Shown: positions 5,986 to 13,964 of the stretch, in pieces
Position numbering within the stretch: position 1 is the stretch's first letter
How the letters are laid out: each line of letters begins with the position of its first letter
Assembly (NCBI GenBank): GCA_964440605.1
Contig: CAYTSW010000035.1
Coordinates: 1-22,167, forward strand
Reading direction: 5' to 3'
Length of the DNA: 22,167 bases
From: CAYTSW01 sp964440605
GTDB lineage: Bacteria; Planctomycetota; Phycisphaerae; Phycisphaerales; UBA1924
Program-made: the position numbers and the translations under genes
Notes under the pieces: model-generated
What the model was told of the DNA's origin: nothing
Databases searched by the model: none
The model's input: the letters and a program-made list of their open reading frames with translations, nothing else

Positions 5986-7329
5986 TCAGCGGTTGGTCAT
6001 GGCGTTGGCCTGCGTGGCGATGGTGTTCAGCGCCTGGACGGTGTCGGTGATCGGCGTGGCGTCGTCGGTGCTTTGGGTGAGCAGAGCGTTGATGTGCTGG
6101 TCGAGGGCGAGGGCAGTGTCGACCTTGGGGTCGGAGCCGCGGGCGTAGGCGCCGATCTGGATGAGCTCCTCGACGTCCCTCTTGGCGGCGATGAGGCGAC
6201 GCACGGTTCGGCGGTCCTCGGCATGCTGGGGCGTGGAGATGTCGTCGGCGACACGGCTGACCGAGTCGAGCACGTCGATCGCGGGGTAGTGGCCGGACTG
6301 CGCGAGCTTGCGCGTGAGGACGACGTGCCCGTCGAGGATGCCGCGGACGGCGTCGGCGACGGGCTCGGTCATGTCGTCGCCCTCGACGAGCGTGGTGTAG
6401 AAGCCGGTGATCGAGCCGGAGGGCCTGTTGTGCTCGTCGACCACGACGCCCGCGCGTTCGAGCACGCGCGGGAGCATGGCGAAGACCGAGGGCGTGTAGC
6501 CGCGCGTCGCCGGGGGTTCGCCGACGGCCAGGCCGATCTGGCGTTGCGCGTGGGCGAGGCGTGTGACGGAGTCGAGCATGAGCATGACGTCGGCGCCGTG
6601 GGCGCGGAAGTGCTCGGCGACGGTGCAGGCGACGAGGGCCGCGCGCGTGCGCAGCAGGGGCGACTCGTCGCTGGTCGAGACGATGACGACCGAGCGCGCG
6701 AGGCCTTCCTCACCCAGGGCGTGTTCGAGGAAGTCGCGCACCTCGCGGCCGCGCTCGCCGATGAGGGCGATGACGTTGACGTCGGCGCGTGTGCGCCTGG
6801 CGATCATGCCCAGGAGCGTGGACTTGCCGACCCCCGGACCGGCGAAGATCCCTACGCGCTGTCCCTTGCCGACGGTGTTCATGGCGTCGATGGCGCGCAC
6901 GCCCGTCTCGAGCGTCTGGGTGATGCGCCCGCGCTGCATGGCGGTGAGCGGCGTGGGCTGGAGCGGCTTGTGGGTCGCGTCGCGCAGGACCGGCTTGTGA
7001 TCGATGGGCCTGCCCAACGCGTCGATGACGCGGCCCAGCATCGCGTGGCAGACGGGGACGGACGCGGAGGCGTCGGTCAGGGTGACGCCGTCGCCGACAC
7101 GCACACCCGTGGACTCACCGAGGAGCATGACGATGGCGCGTGCGCCGTCGAAGCCGACAACCTCGCCGAGGCGCCGGTCGCGCGCAAGGCCGACGCGGAC
7201 GAGACCGCCGACCGGGGCGGGCAGATCGTCGACGAAGAGCGTGAGGCCGCGCAGGGACGCGACCGTGCCGTGGATGGCAACGGGCTGGAGAGCGGCCAGT
7301 CGCTGGCGGGCCGCGGCGAGGGGCGTCAT
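5986..7329 (-). CDS. fliI: Flagellum-specific ATPase FliI
   Basis: FliI is the hexameric F1-beta-like ATPase at the cytoplasmic base of the flagellar export apparatus. In its 447 residues I see the N-terminal beta-barrel region, the Walker A loop GPGVGKST (164-171), the conserved GERGREVRDF (191-200), Walker B VMLMLD (248-253), and the FliI/SctN signature RQIGLAVGEPPATRGYTPSVF (about 263-283). Length and motif spacing are normal for the family. The ATG (7329) overlaps the fliH stop in an ATGA arrangement, indicating translational coupling with its regulator FliH. Nothing suggests loss of activity. Confidence 0.97.
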   Translation of the reverse strand: MTPLAAARQRLAALQPVAIHGTVASLRGLTLFVDDLPAPVGGLVRVGLARDRRLGEVVGFDGARAIVMLLGESTGVRVGDGVTLTDASASVPVCHAMLGRVIDALGRPIDHKPVLRDATHKPLQPTPLTAMQRGRITQTLETGVRAIDAMNTVGKGQRVGIFAGPGVGKSTLLGMIARRTRADVNVIALIGERGREVRDFLEHALGEEGLARSVVIVSTSDESPLLRTRAALVACTVAEHFRAHGADVMLMLDSVTRLAHAQRQIGLAVGEPPATRGYTPSVFAMLPRVLERAGVVVDEHNRPSGSITGFYTTLVEGDDMTEPVADAVRGILDGHVVLTRKLAQSGHYPAIDVLDSVSRVADDISTPQHAEDRRTVRRLIAAKRDVEELIQIGAYARGSDPKVDTALALDQHINALLTQSTDDATPITDTVQALNTIATQANAMTNR

Positions 7330-8066
7330 GCCGACGGGCCCTCGCTGTCGGGCTCGTTATTTTCGGCGGCCGGTTCGGGCAGGAGGGCCGCGGCGATGGA
7401 CTCGAGCTGCGTGTTGACCGACGCGTCGACGGAGCCGCGGTCGGTGCGGACGATGCACGAGCCGCGTGAGAGCGCGTCGTCCTCGACGATGTCGACGTGG
7501 GGCGACGTCGTCATGCGTTGGAGCAGCTCGGGAAGCAGCTCGTTGGCGTCGGAGGCGTCCTCGGGATGCAGGCGGATAACGAGCCGCGTGGGCTGGAGGG
7601 TCATGTCGATGACCGCGCGGAGCTGCTCGGCGACCGGGGTCGGATCGACGTCGATGGCGCGTTTGGTCACCGCTCGGCCCATGTCGAGCGCGACCTCGAG
7701 GAGGTGCTGCGAGGCGTCGTCGAGCAGGAGCTGACGGACTTGGAGGAACTCGTCGAGCCCCTGCGACCAACGCTGGGTGAGGGCATCGAAGTGCTGGGCG
7801 TGCTGCCGCAGCGCTTCCTCACGCCCCTGCTCGCTCCCCTCCGCCCTGCCTTGTTCAAGGCCTTCGGTGTGACCCTTGGCGAACCCCTCCTCGTAAGCGC
7901 CTTCGAGAATGCGGGCGCGCTCCTCGTGCGCGTCCTTGATGATCCGATCGCGCTCGGCACGCGCCTCGTCGGCGATGCGCTGGGCCTGCCGGCGCAGGTC
8001 GCCCAGATGAAGGACGACCGCGTCCTTGAGGTGCGAGCGAGATTGGGCGGGCTTGAGGACGGCCAT
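7326..8066 (-). CDS. fliH: Flagellar assembly protein FliH (ATPase stator/regulator)
   Basis: FliH is the elongated dimeric partner of FliI and links the ATPase to the C-ring. The 246-residue protein has an N-terminal charged helix, then a run of glycines spaced every fourth residue (G61, G65, G69, G73, G77, G81, preceded by A57), which is the AxxxG/GxxxG repeat characteristic of FliH. The C-terminal domain (about 110-235: LLDDASQHLLEVALDMGRAV, LRAVIDMTLQP, IRLHPEDA, DALSRGSCIVRTDRGSVDAS) matches FliH and V-ATPase E-like stators. It overlaps fliI by 4 bases. The 125-base gap upstream toward fliG is filled with GC-rich palindromes, which is unusual in an otherwise compact operon. Confidence 0.93.
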   Translation of the reverse strand: MAVLKPAQSRSHLKDAVVLHLGDLRRQAQRIADEARAERDRIIKDAHEERARILEGAYEEGFAKGHTEGLEQGRAEGSEQGREEALRQHAQHFDALTQRWSQGLDEFLQVRQLLLDDASQHLLEVALDMGRAVTKRAIDVDPTPVAEQLRAVIDMTLQPTRLVIRLHPEDASDANELLPELLQRMTTSPHVDIVEDDALSRGSCIVRTDRGSVDASVNTQLESIAAALLPEPAAENNEPDSEGPSA

Positions 8067-8079
8067 CGCGTTTCCGTTC

Positions 8080-8100
8080 GCACGGGCGAGACGCCCGTGC
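8080..8100. repeat. GC-rich palindrome (REP-like), copy 2
   Basis: A perfect 9-bp inverted repeat GCACGGGCG-AGA-CGCCCGTGC with a 3-base loop. It is the same element as 1562-1582 apart from the loop. It lies 13 bases upstream of the fliH start codon (8066), so it could affect fliH translation or mRNA decay. The minus strand flank reads TGGCACG, like a sigma54 -24 box, but no GC follows at the required distance. Confidence 0.8.
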
Positions 8101-8118
8101 CACCAAAGAGAGAATCTT

Positions 8119-8137
8119 GACGGGCTGGCAGCCCGTC
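8119..8137. repeat. GC-rich palindrome, related type
   Basis: A perfect 8-bp inverted repeat GACGGGCT-GGC-AGCCCGTC with a 3-base loop. It shares the ACGGGC/GCCCGT core and loop size with 8080-8100 but has a different stem end. It is the second of three palindromes in the fliG-fliH gap. Confidence 0.75.
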
Positions 8138-8157
8138 TCAGCTAAGACAGAGTCATC

Positions 8158-8174
8158 ACGGGCTGCAAGCCCGT
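8158..8174. repeat. GC-rich palindrome, related type
   Basis: A perfect 7-bp inverted repeat ACGGGCT-GCA-AGCCCGT with a 3-base loop, 17 bases downstream of the fliG stop codon. It is nearly the same element as 8119-8137. Its place just after a stop codon suits 3'-end protection or partial termination, though there is no T tract. Confidence 0.75.
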
Positions 8175-8191
8175 CCCATGAATGACAGGGT

Positions 8192-9232
8192 TCAGACGAT
8201 GAGGTCTTCCTGGCCCCCCTTGCCGGCGATGATGATCTCACCGGCCTCTTCGAGGCGGCGGACGATGTCCACGATGCGCTGCTGAGCGCCTTCGACGTCG
8301 CTGACGCGCACCGGGCCCATGTACTCCATGTCCTCCTTGATGAGTTGCGAGGCGCGTTCGGACATGTTGGAGAAGATCTTCGTGGCGAGCTCCTCCGAAG
8401 CGGTCTTGAGGGCGAGCGCGAGCTCGTCGTTGTCCACTTCGCGCAGTACCGCCTGGATGCCCTTGTCGTCGACCTGCTTGACGTCCTCGAAGACGAACAT
8501 GAGGCGCCGGATCTCTTCGACGAGATCGGGGTCCTCGGCTTCGAGACCCTCGAGGATGGACTTCTCGGTCGCGCGGTCGGCGAGGTTGAGGATCTCCGAG
8601 ACGGTCGGCACGCCGCCCGCCTTCTCCATCGACTGCGTGAGCATCGAAGACAGGCGCGACTCGAGCCCGCGTTCGACCTCGCGGATGACCTCGGGGTTGG
8701 TCTGCTCCATGTTCGCGATGCGTTTGATCACCTCGATCTGCTTCTGCATGGGGAGGCCCGAGAGGATCTCGGCGGCCTTGTGGTGCGGGAGGTGGCAGGT
8801 GATCAGCGCGATCGTCTGCGGATGCTCGTCCTGGATGAACGTGAGCAGGTTTTCAGCCTCGGCCTTCTGGAGGAACGAGAAGGGCGCCTTGGTGACCTGC
8901 GTCTGGATCTGGTTGAGGATGCGGTCGGCGACGGAAGAATCGAGCGCGTCCTTGAGGAGAACCTTGGCGAAGTCGAGGTTGCCCTCGTTCTCGGTCGCGA
9001 AGACGAGCGAGAGCCCGTAGAACTCTTCGAGCACCTCGTCGCGCAGCGGTTCGGGAACGCGGCCGAGCTGGGCGATGGTGCGCGTGAGCTCCTCGACCTG
9101 CTCCTGCGGCATGTGCTTGAGCATCTTCGCCGCGACGGTGGCGTCCATCGAGACGAAGAGGACGGCGGACTTGGTCACGCCGTCGAGCTCGGCCGCGGAT
9201 TCCGGGAGTTTGTCGCCTGGTCGTCTGGGCAT
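8192..9232 (-). CDS. fliG: Flagellar motor switch protein FliG
   Basis: FliG forms the upper C-ring: it binds FliF through its N-domain, FliM through its middle domain, and MotA through the charged C-domain ridge. The 346-residue protein shows the FliG N-domain (AVLFVSMDATVAAKMLKHMP), the middle-domain EHPQTIALI motif (136-143), the PMQKQIEVIKRIANME helix, and the C-terminal torque region (DDKGIQAVLREVDNDELALALK, then FSNMSERASQLIKEDMEYMGP). Length is normal. It follows fliF after 24 bases. A short C-terminal tail (GKGGQEDLIV) follows the last armadillo-like helix. No defect seen. Confidence 0.97.
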   Translation of the reverse strand: MPRRPGDKLPESAAELDGVTKSAVLFVSMDATVAAKMLKHMPQEQVEELTRTIAQLGRVPEPLRDEVLEEFYGLSLVFATENEGNLDFAKVLLKDALDSSVADRILNQIQTQVTKAPFSFLQKAEAENLLTFIQDEHPQTIALITCHLPHHKAAEILSGLPMQKQIEVIKRIANMEQTNPEVIREVERGLESRLSSMLTQSMEKAGGVPTVSEILNLADRATEKSILEGLEAEDPDLVEEIRRLMFVFEDVKQVDDKGIQAVLREVDNDELALALKTASEELATKIFSNMSERASQLIKEDMEYMGPVRVSDVEGAQQRIVDIVRRLEEAGEIIIAGKGGQEDLIV

Positions 9233-9256
9233 GGTGTGCGTCTCGCGGTCGCGCGG

Positions 9257-10963
9257 TCAGTCGGAATCGGCCATCCAGCGCTGGACGATCTTGGCGGCGT
9301 CTTCGGGGCGATCCCTGACCATGTCGGTGATCTGCTCGCCCATCTTGCGCTTCTTCATCTCGTCGTCGCTGAGCTCGATGCCCTGGAGCGGTGGCTCGAT
9401 ACCCTCGGCTTCGCCGACGATCTCCTCGTCGGTGTCGAGCGCGGGCGGGATGCCGACGAGTTCCTCGGCCGAGGGGAGTTCCTCCTGCTTGCTCGCGCGG
9501 AGCGCTGTGAACACGACCAGCCCGAGCGCGAGCACCGCGAGACCGCCCAGCCCGACCGTCTTGACCGTGCCCGAGAGACCGCCTCCGGGCCCCGACGCCA
9601 GAACGCCGATGCCGAAGAGGCCGGCGTTCTGCGTCGGTGCGGCGCTCGGTAGCTGCTCGAAGGAGACGGGACTGACGCTGACGATGACGTCGCCCTCGTC
9701 GGCGCCGTCGTAGGACGAGGTGTCGATGAGTCCGCGGACCAGATCGGTTACGCGCGTCACCTCGCGCTGCTGCTCGGCGTCGAGCGCCGCGTCGTCGACC
9801 GGCGCGGCGTCGTCGGCGTTCTCGTCCTGCGGCTGCGTGGCGCGCACGATGCGTTCGATGTGGTCGCGCGGGATCGTGATGACCGCGTTGATCTTGGTCG
9901 CGAACCCGCGCGGGTCGATGATCTGCTCGCTCTCGGTGCCGAAGCGCGTGTCGAAGTCGGTGTCGGTCGTCTCTTCGGTGGAGGTCGTCCCGGTGGAGCC
10001 GCCGGTGTTGACGTCGAGTCTGGTGTTGGCGCGGGCGCCCGGCTCGCCGCCGCGCTGCGCGCTACTGACCTCGGACTCGGAGCGCAACTCCTGACTGAGC
10101 AGCGTTCCCGAGCCTTTGCCCTCGGGCAACACCGCGTCACGCGAGCGCTGGCGGCGGGTGGAGTCGACCTGTGCGTGCACCGCGACGATCACGCCGGGGA
10201 TCTGCGGCGCCAGCAGATCGAGGATCTTGTTGCGCTGCGAACGCTCGACCTGCGCGATGAGTTCCTGCGTGGTCGCGGCGGAGATGTTCTGCTCGTCGCG
10301 GGCGCGGTACTGGCGGCGGGTCGTACCGTCGATCACTCGGACGTCATCGATCTCGAGCCCTGCGACGGCGCCGGAGACAAACGCTGCGATCGCGTCGACG
10401 GTCTCGGGCGTGACGCCCGAACGCGTGAAGACGTTGACCGATGCGGTGGGGCGGCGCATCGCCTTGCCGATGGCCTGGCGATCGGGCACGTCGAGGATGA
10501 CCGCGGCCTTTGAGATGCCGTCCCACTGCGAGAGGATGAACGACAGTTCGTTTTGCAGGGCGACGCGGGACGCGGTGCGCCGGTCGTCGCTGGTCATGGT
10601 CCACGACCGCTGAGACAGCAAATCCTCGAACATGGTCGAGGTGTCGCCGGGCAGCGCGCCCTGCTGCGACATGCGGGCGAGCAGGAAGCGGTGCTCCGTG
10701 GCGGGCACCATGAGTTCTCCGTTCGGGCCCTGCTCGTAGGACACGTTGGCGGTCTTGAGGAAGGTGCTGGCCTCGGCCTGCTCCTCGGGCGAGTAGCTGG
10801 CGTCGAGCAGCGGGACCATGTCGGGCTTGGCGGTGTATTGGTTGACGAGGAAGAGCGTCATCACGAGGACCACCGCGAGGCTCGCGGCGAGCAGCTTGTG
10901 CGTCGGCGTCAGTTGGCCGTACGCCGCCTGAATCGTCGCGAGAACACGCCGCAGCTGATCCAA
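9257..10963 (-). CDS. fliF: Flagellar MS-ring protein FliF
   Basis: FliF builds the membrane-embedded MS ring on which the switch and export gate assemble. The 568-residue protein has two membrane helices (about 24-42, LLAASLAVVLVMTLFLV; about 469-488, VGLGGLAVLALGLVVFTAL) flanking a large periplasmic ring-building region, and an acidic cytoplasmic tail ending KIVQRWMADSD, which forms the FliG-binding segment. The start codon is TTG (10963-10961) and is supported by a perfect AGGAGG 7 bases upstream. A 177-base gap separates it from fliE, the largest gap within the flgB-flgE block. Confidence 0.96.
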   Translation of the reverse strand: MDQLRRVLATIQAAYGQLTPTHKLLAASLAVVLVMTLFLVNQYTAKPDMVPLLDASYSPEEQAEASTFLKTANVSYEQGPNGELMVPATEHRFLLARMSQQGALPGDTSTMFEDLLSQRSWTMTSDDRRTASRVALQNELSFILSQWDGISKAAVILDVPDRQAIGKAMRRPTASVNVFTRSGVTPETVDAIAAFVSGAVAGLEIDDVRVIDGTTRRQYRARDEQNISAATTQELIAQVERSQRNKILDLLAPQIPGVIVAVHAQVDSTRRQRSRDAVLPEGKGSGTLLSQELRSESEVSSAQRGGEPGARANTRLDVNTGGSTGTTSTEETTDTDFDTRFGTESEQIIDPRGFATKINAVITIPRDHIERIVRATQPQDENADDAAPVDDAALDAEQQREVTRVTDLVRGLIDTSSYDGADEGDVIVSVSPVSFEQLPSAAPTQNAGLFGIGVLASGPGGGLSGTVKTVGLGGLAVLALGLVVFTALRASKQEELPSAEELVGIPPALDTDEEIVGEAEGIEPPLQGIELSDDEMKKRKMGEQITDMVRDRPEDAAKIVQRWMADSD

Positions 10964-10970
10964 CGTAGGG

Positions 10971-10976
10971 CCTCCT
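10971..10976 (-). promoter_or_regulatory. Shine-Dalgarno site fixing the fliF TTG start
   Basis: On the minus strand these bases read AGGAGG, 7 bases from the TTG at 10963-10961. The residues that follow (MDQLRRVLATIQAAYGQL) precede the first membrane helix at the distance usual for FliF, so TTG is the likely start. Confidence 0.75.
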
Positions 10977-11140
10977 GCCTCGTGGAAGGTCGATGGCGTC
11001 CGTGCCGGGAAGAGAACGCGCGCGGGAGGCGGGTTTGTCGGCGGAAGCCGCGGAGGGACGAAGTGACCAAACGATCAACTGAGCGGGGGGCCCGGCTCCT
11101 GCGCAGCCAAAGCCGGATCAGGTGACCACCGTGAGGACAC

Positions 11141-11467
11141 TCACACCCGGATCTGCTTGATCTCGTCGTACGCCGCGATCACCTTGTTGCGCACCTGGAG
11201 CAGCATGCGGAAGGCGTTGTCCGCCTTGGCGGTCGCCATCATGACGGTCTCGAGGTCGTCGCGCTTGCCGGTCTGCAGGTCTTCGATGGCGTGGGTGGCG
11301 TCCTGCTGGAGCTTGTTGACGGTCTTGAGGTTTTCCATCAACAGATCGCGGAAGCCCGGCGCCTCGGGATCCTGCTTGACGCCGCCGGCGGACGTGCGTC
11401 CGCTCGGCGCCTTGATGGGGCCGACCGGGGCGTTTGCCGAGTTGATGAGTCCGAGGGGATCGTTCAT
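11141..11467 (-). CDS. fliE: Flagellar hook-basal body protein FliE
   Basis: FliE is the first rod subunit and joins the MS ring/export gate to the rod. The 108-residue protein matches the family in size and in its C-terminal half: FRDLLMENLKTVNKLQQDATHAIEDL and TVMMATAKADNAFRMLLQVRNKVIAAYDEIKQI, with conserved helix-ending V at the C-terminus. The N-terminal 35 residues are variable, as usual. It lies 56 bases after flgC and completes the flgB-flgC-fliE trio. Confidence 0.95.
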   Translation of the reverse strand: MNDPLGLINSANAPVGPIKAPSGRTSAGGVKQDPEAPGFRDLLMENLKTVNKLQQDATHAIEDLQTGKRDDLETVMMATAKADNAFRMLLQVRNKVIAAYDEIKQIRV

Positions 11468-11523
11468 CGTCTGGGCCTCGCTTCGGCGCAGGATGTGCGC
11501 CGCTGAGCGTCATCTGCGCGTTG

Positions 11524-11955
11524 TCAGCCGATCAGCCGCAACGCCTGTGCCATGAGCGACTTCGCGGCCTCCGCGGCGATCACGTTGGCCTGGTACGCCC
11601 GCTGAGCCTCCATGGCATTGACTTGTTCGGTCACGGGGTCGACGTTCGGGTAGTAGACGTACCCGGCATCGGGGTGCCCATCGGGCTTGGCGTAGGGCGA
11701 GCCCGGCTCGTACTTCTTGCGGAAGGGCGCATCGTCGAGCGTGATCTCCGCAACGTGCACGCCGAGGTTGCGCCCCGTGTTTGACGAAGCGTCGGGGTCG
11801 CCCGGGACGAAGATAGTCGCGCGGCGCTGATAAGGGTTCGGCTCGCCGTTGGCGTCGAGGATGGTGTTCTGGTTCGCGAGGTTGGCGGCGATAGTGTTGA
11901 GCCGCGTGCGCTGGGCGATCATGCCGCTGACCGAGATGTCGAGGCTGCCGTACAT
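11524..11955 (-). CDS. flgC: Flagellar proximal rod protein FlgC
   Basis: FlgC is a proximal rod subunit exported by the flagellar type III system. The 143 residues show the N-terminal rod motif SGMIAQRTRLNTIAANLANQNT (about 10-31), a YVYYPNVDPVTEQVNAMEAQRAYQANV segment typical of FlgC, and a C-terminal helix AAEAAKSLMAQALRLIG. Length is normal. It follows flgB by 29 bases, with a weak GAGGGA upstream of the ATG at 11955. Confidence 0.96.
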   Translation of the reverse strand: MYGSLDISVSGMIAQRTRLNTIAANLANQNTILDANGEPNPYQRRATIFVPGDPDASSNTGRNLGVHVAEITLDDAPFRKKYEPGSPYAKPDGHPDAGYVYYPNVDPVTEQVNAMEAQRAYQANVIAAEAAKSLMAQALRLIG

Positions 11956-11984
11956 GGTGGGGAGTCCCTCGCTGGTTCAGGGCG

Positions 11985-12431
11985 TTACACCCGTTCGCTG
12001 ATGGCGGCACCGAGGAGCTGGAGTCTCGAGCGGAGCAAATCGGTTGCCACGCGGAAGGTCGAGGCGTTTTCGACGAGGTCTTGCATCAGGCGTTCGAGGT
12101 CGCGGTTGTTCTTGTCGTGGAACAGCACGTTACGCCCGGATTCGGTGGGGTTCAGGCGCAGTGACCGGCCGGGCCCTTCGGTCGTGACCTGGCGCATGTC
12201 GCGCAGCTCGAGCTCGCCCCGGTGGCCGCCGAAGCGCTCGCGCCGCCGGTCGACCGCGTCGGCGAGCTGGCTCCGGAACCTGGACACCGAGACATCAACG
12301 GGCTGAAAGTGCGGCGTCGAGACGTTGGCGACGTTGTGCTGGATGATCTTCTGCCGACGCGCAGCGAACTGGATGCTCCGCTCGAGCGTGGGCAGGGCGT
12401 CGGCGTTGGTCAGTTGGTCGATGAAGGTCAT
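11985..12431 (-). CDS. flgB: Flagellar proximal rod protein FlgB
   Basis: FlgB is a proximal rod subunit. In its 148 residues, LERSIQFAARRQKIIQHNVANVSTP (about 16-40) is the rod-family N-terminal motif. GRNVLFHDKNNRDLERLMQDLVENASTFRVATDLL near the C-terminus is the FlgB-specific pattern (NNVDLEREMAEL-like). The gene starts 27 bases after the response-regulator stop, so it is probably cotranscribed with the regulators. No sigma54-like site was found in this short gap. Confidence 0.95.
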   Translation of the reverse strand: MTFIDQLTNADALPTLERSIQFAARRQKIIQHNVANVSTPHFQPVDVSVSRFRSQLADAVDRRRERFGGHRGELELRDMRQVTTEGPGRSLRLNPTESGRNVLFHDKNNRDLERLMQDLVENASTFRVATDLLRSRLQLLGAAISERV

Positions 12432-12458
12432 GGCACAGCCAACCAGCGGCTCGCGGCG

Positions 12459-13964
12459 TTACAGAGAGGAGGCGACGAGCTGCTCTTCCTTCCACTTCTT
12501 GAGCTTGAGGCCGAGCGTGCGCACGCCGATGCCCAGTGCGGCCGCGGTCTTCTGGCGGTGGCCCTCGAATCGCTCGAGCGTCTGCACGATGACTTCGCGC
12601 TCCAGGTCCGCGAGCGGACGGGGCTCCGTGCCCGCGATGCGGTACGGGCCGGCGATCGCTTGCTCCGATGGCGCGAGCTTGCTCTCGCGGTGGGTCCCGT
12701 CGCCGTTGGCTGACGTCGGCGACGCCGTGGTCGCGATCGTCTGCTGCGGGGCGATCGTGAGCCAGCCCCCGATCAGGTCCGCGTCGATCGTCTCGCCGCG
12801 CGAGAGCACCACCGCGCGCTCGCAGAGGTTCTGCAACTCGCGCACGTTGCCGGGCCAGAGGTAACGCGTGAGCAGGTCCATCGCTTCGTCGGTGATCGTC
12901 TTGGGCGGGCGGCCTTCGCGAGCCGCGGCCATGCGCACAAAGTGCGGGGCGAGCATCTCCACGTCTCCCGAGCGCTCGCGCAGCGAGGGCAGCTCGATGG
13001 GCAGGACGTTGAGCCGATAGAAGAGGTCCTGCCGGAAGGAGCCGTCGGCGACGGCGGCGGCGAGGTCGCGGTTCGTCGTCGTGATCACGCGCACGTCGAC
13101 ACCGATCGTCTGGCTGGAGCCGACGCGCTCGAACGCGCGCTCCTGGAGCACACGCAGGAGCTTCGCCTGGATCTGCGGCTTGATCTCGGAGATCTCGTCG
13201 AGCAGCAGCGTGCCGCGGTGCGCGAGCTCGAAGCGGCCCTTGCGCAGCGACTCGGCACCGGTGAACGCGCCGCGCTCGTGCCCGAACAGCTCCGACTCGA
13301 GCAATGACTCGCTCATGGCAGCGCAGTTGACGGCGAGGAAGGGCTCGTGCGCGCGCGGGCTCGCCTCATGGATGGCCCGAGCGACGACTTCCTTGCCCGT
13401 GCCGCTCTCGCCGCTGATCAGCACGGTGCCGTGAGACTCCGCGATGGCGCCGAACTTGTCCTTGACCTCGCGCATGGGCGTGGAGTCGCCGATGACACGG
13501 TCGATGCCGGTGAACCCGCTCGCGTCGGCGCCGGCGTTCGGGCCGCTGGCGGTGAGCACCGGCTCGGCGCTGCGACGGAGCACCTCGTTGTCGCGCTTGA
13601 GCCGGGCGTGCTCCATGGCGCGCTTGACGGCGATAACGAGCTCGTCGCCCTCGAAGGGCTTGGTGATGTAATCGAACGCGCCGAGCTTGAGCGCCTTGAC
13701 CGCGGTCTCCACGGTACCGAAGGCGGTCATCAGGACGATGGGCAGGTCGGCATCGATCTGCTTGGCGCGCTCGATGAGCGCGATCCCCGTCATGCCGGGC
13801 ATTTTGAGGTCGGTGACGACGCAGTCGGGTTTGCGGCTGGCGATGAGCTCGAGCGCGTGCTCGCCGCTCGTGGCGGTGATCACGGTGAAGCCGGGTCGCT
13901 GGAGGGTGACCGCGACGGAGTCGCGCAGCATCTCTTTGTCGTCCACAACGAGAACGGTGCTCAT
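12459..13964 (-). CDS. NtrC-family sigma54-dependent response regulator (FlgR/FlrC-like)
   Basis: A 501-residue activator with three domains. The receiver domain (1-120) has acidic D8/D9, phospho-acceptor D52 (VVTDLKMPG), T80 and K102. The AAA+ domain (about 155-395) has Walker A GESGTGKE (185-192), the sigma54-contact loop GAFTGA (232-237), Walker B LLLDE (253-257) and the arginine-finger region FRQDLFYRLNVLPI. A Fis-type helix-turn-helix follows at about 450-495 (EGHRQKTAAALGIGVRTL). All catalytic residues appear intact, so it should activate RpoN promoters when phosphorylated. It overlaps the kinase gene by 4 bases and sits directly upstream of flgB, which makes it a flagellar regulator by context. 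A matching sigma54-like site lies before flgE at 1598-1612. The exact orthologue name is uncertain. Confidence 0.93.
   Translation of the reverse strand: MSTVLVVDDKEMLRDSVAVTLQRPGFTVITATSGEHALELIASRKPDCVVTDLKMPGMTGIALIERAKQIDADLPIVLMTAFGTVETAVKALKLGAFDYITKPFEGDELVIAVKRAMEHARLKRDNEVLRRSAEPVLTASGPNAGADASGFTGIDRVIGDSTPMREVKDKFGAIAESHGTVLISGESGTGKEVVARAIHEASPRAHEPFLAVNCAAMSESLLESELFGHERGAFTGAESLRKGRFELAHRGTLLLDEISEIKPQIQAKLLRVLQERAFERVGSSQTIGVDVRVITTTNRDLAAAVADGSFRQDLFYRLNVLPIELPSLRERSGDVEMLAPHFVRMAAAREGRPPKTITDEAMDLLTRYLWPGNVRELQNLCERAVVLSRGETIDADLIGGWLTIAPQQTIATTASPTSANGDGTHRESKLAPSEQAIAGPYRIAGTEPRPLADLEREVIVQTLERFEGHRQKTAAALGIGVRTLGLKLKKWKEEQLVASSL

Noticed and set aside
5638..7734. Plus-strand open frame of 698 codons
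   Set aside because: It lies antisense to fliJ, fliI and fliH, whose proteins carry unmistakable family motifs. Its translation is a low-complexity Gly/Asp/Val/Arg mix typical of antisense frames in high-GC DNA.
8080..8106. TGGCACG in the palindrome upstream of fliH as a sigma54 -24 element
   Set aside because: The bases 10 positions after GG are TC, not GC, and the motif is part of a repeated palindrome.
8345..9652. Plus-strand open frame of 435 codons
   Set aside because: Antisense to fliG and fliF. Its repetitive Leu/Glu/Asp/Gly composition is a mirror of their codons.
11092..11116. CCGGCT...AGCCGG inverted repeat between fliE and fliF as a terminator
   Set aside because: Only 6 bp with a 13-base loop and no T tract; expected by chance in GC-rich DNA.
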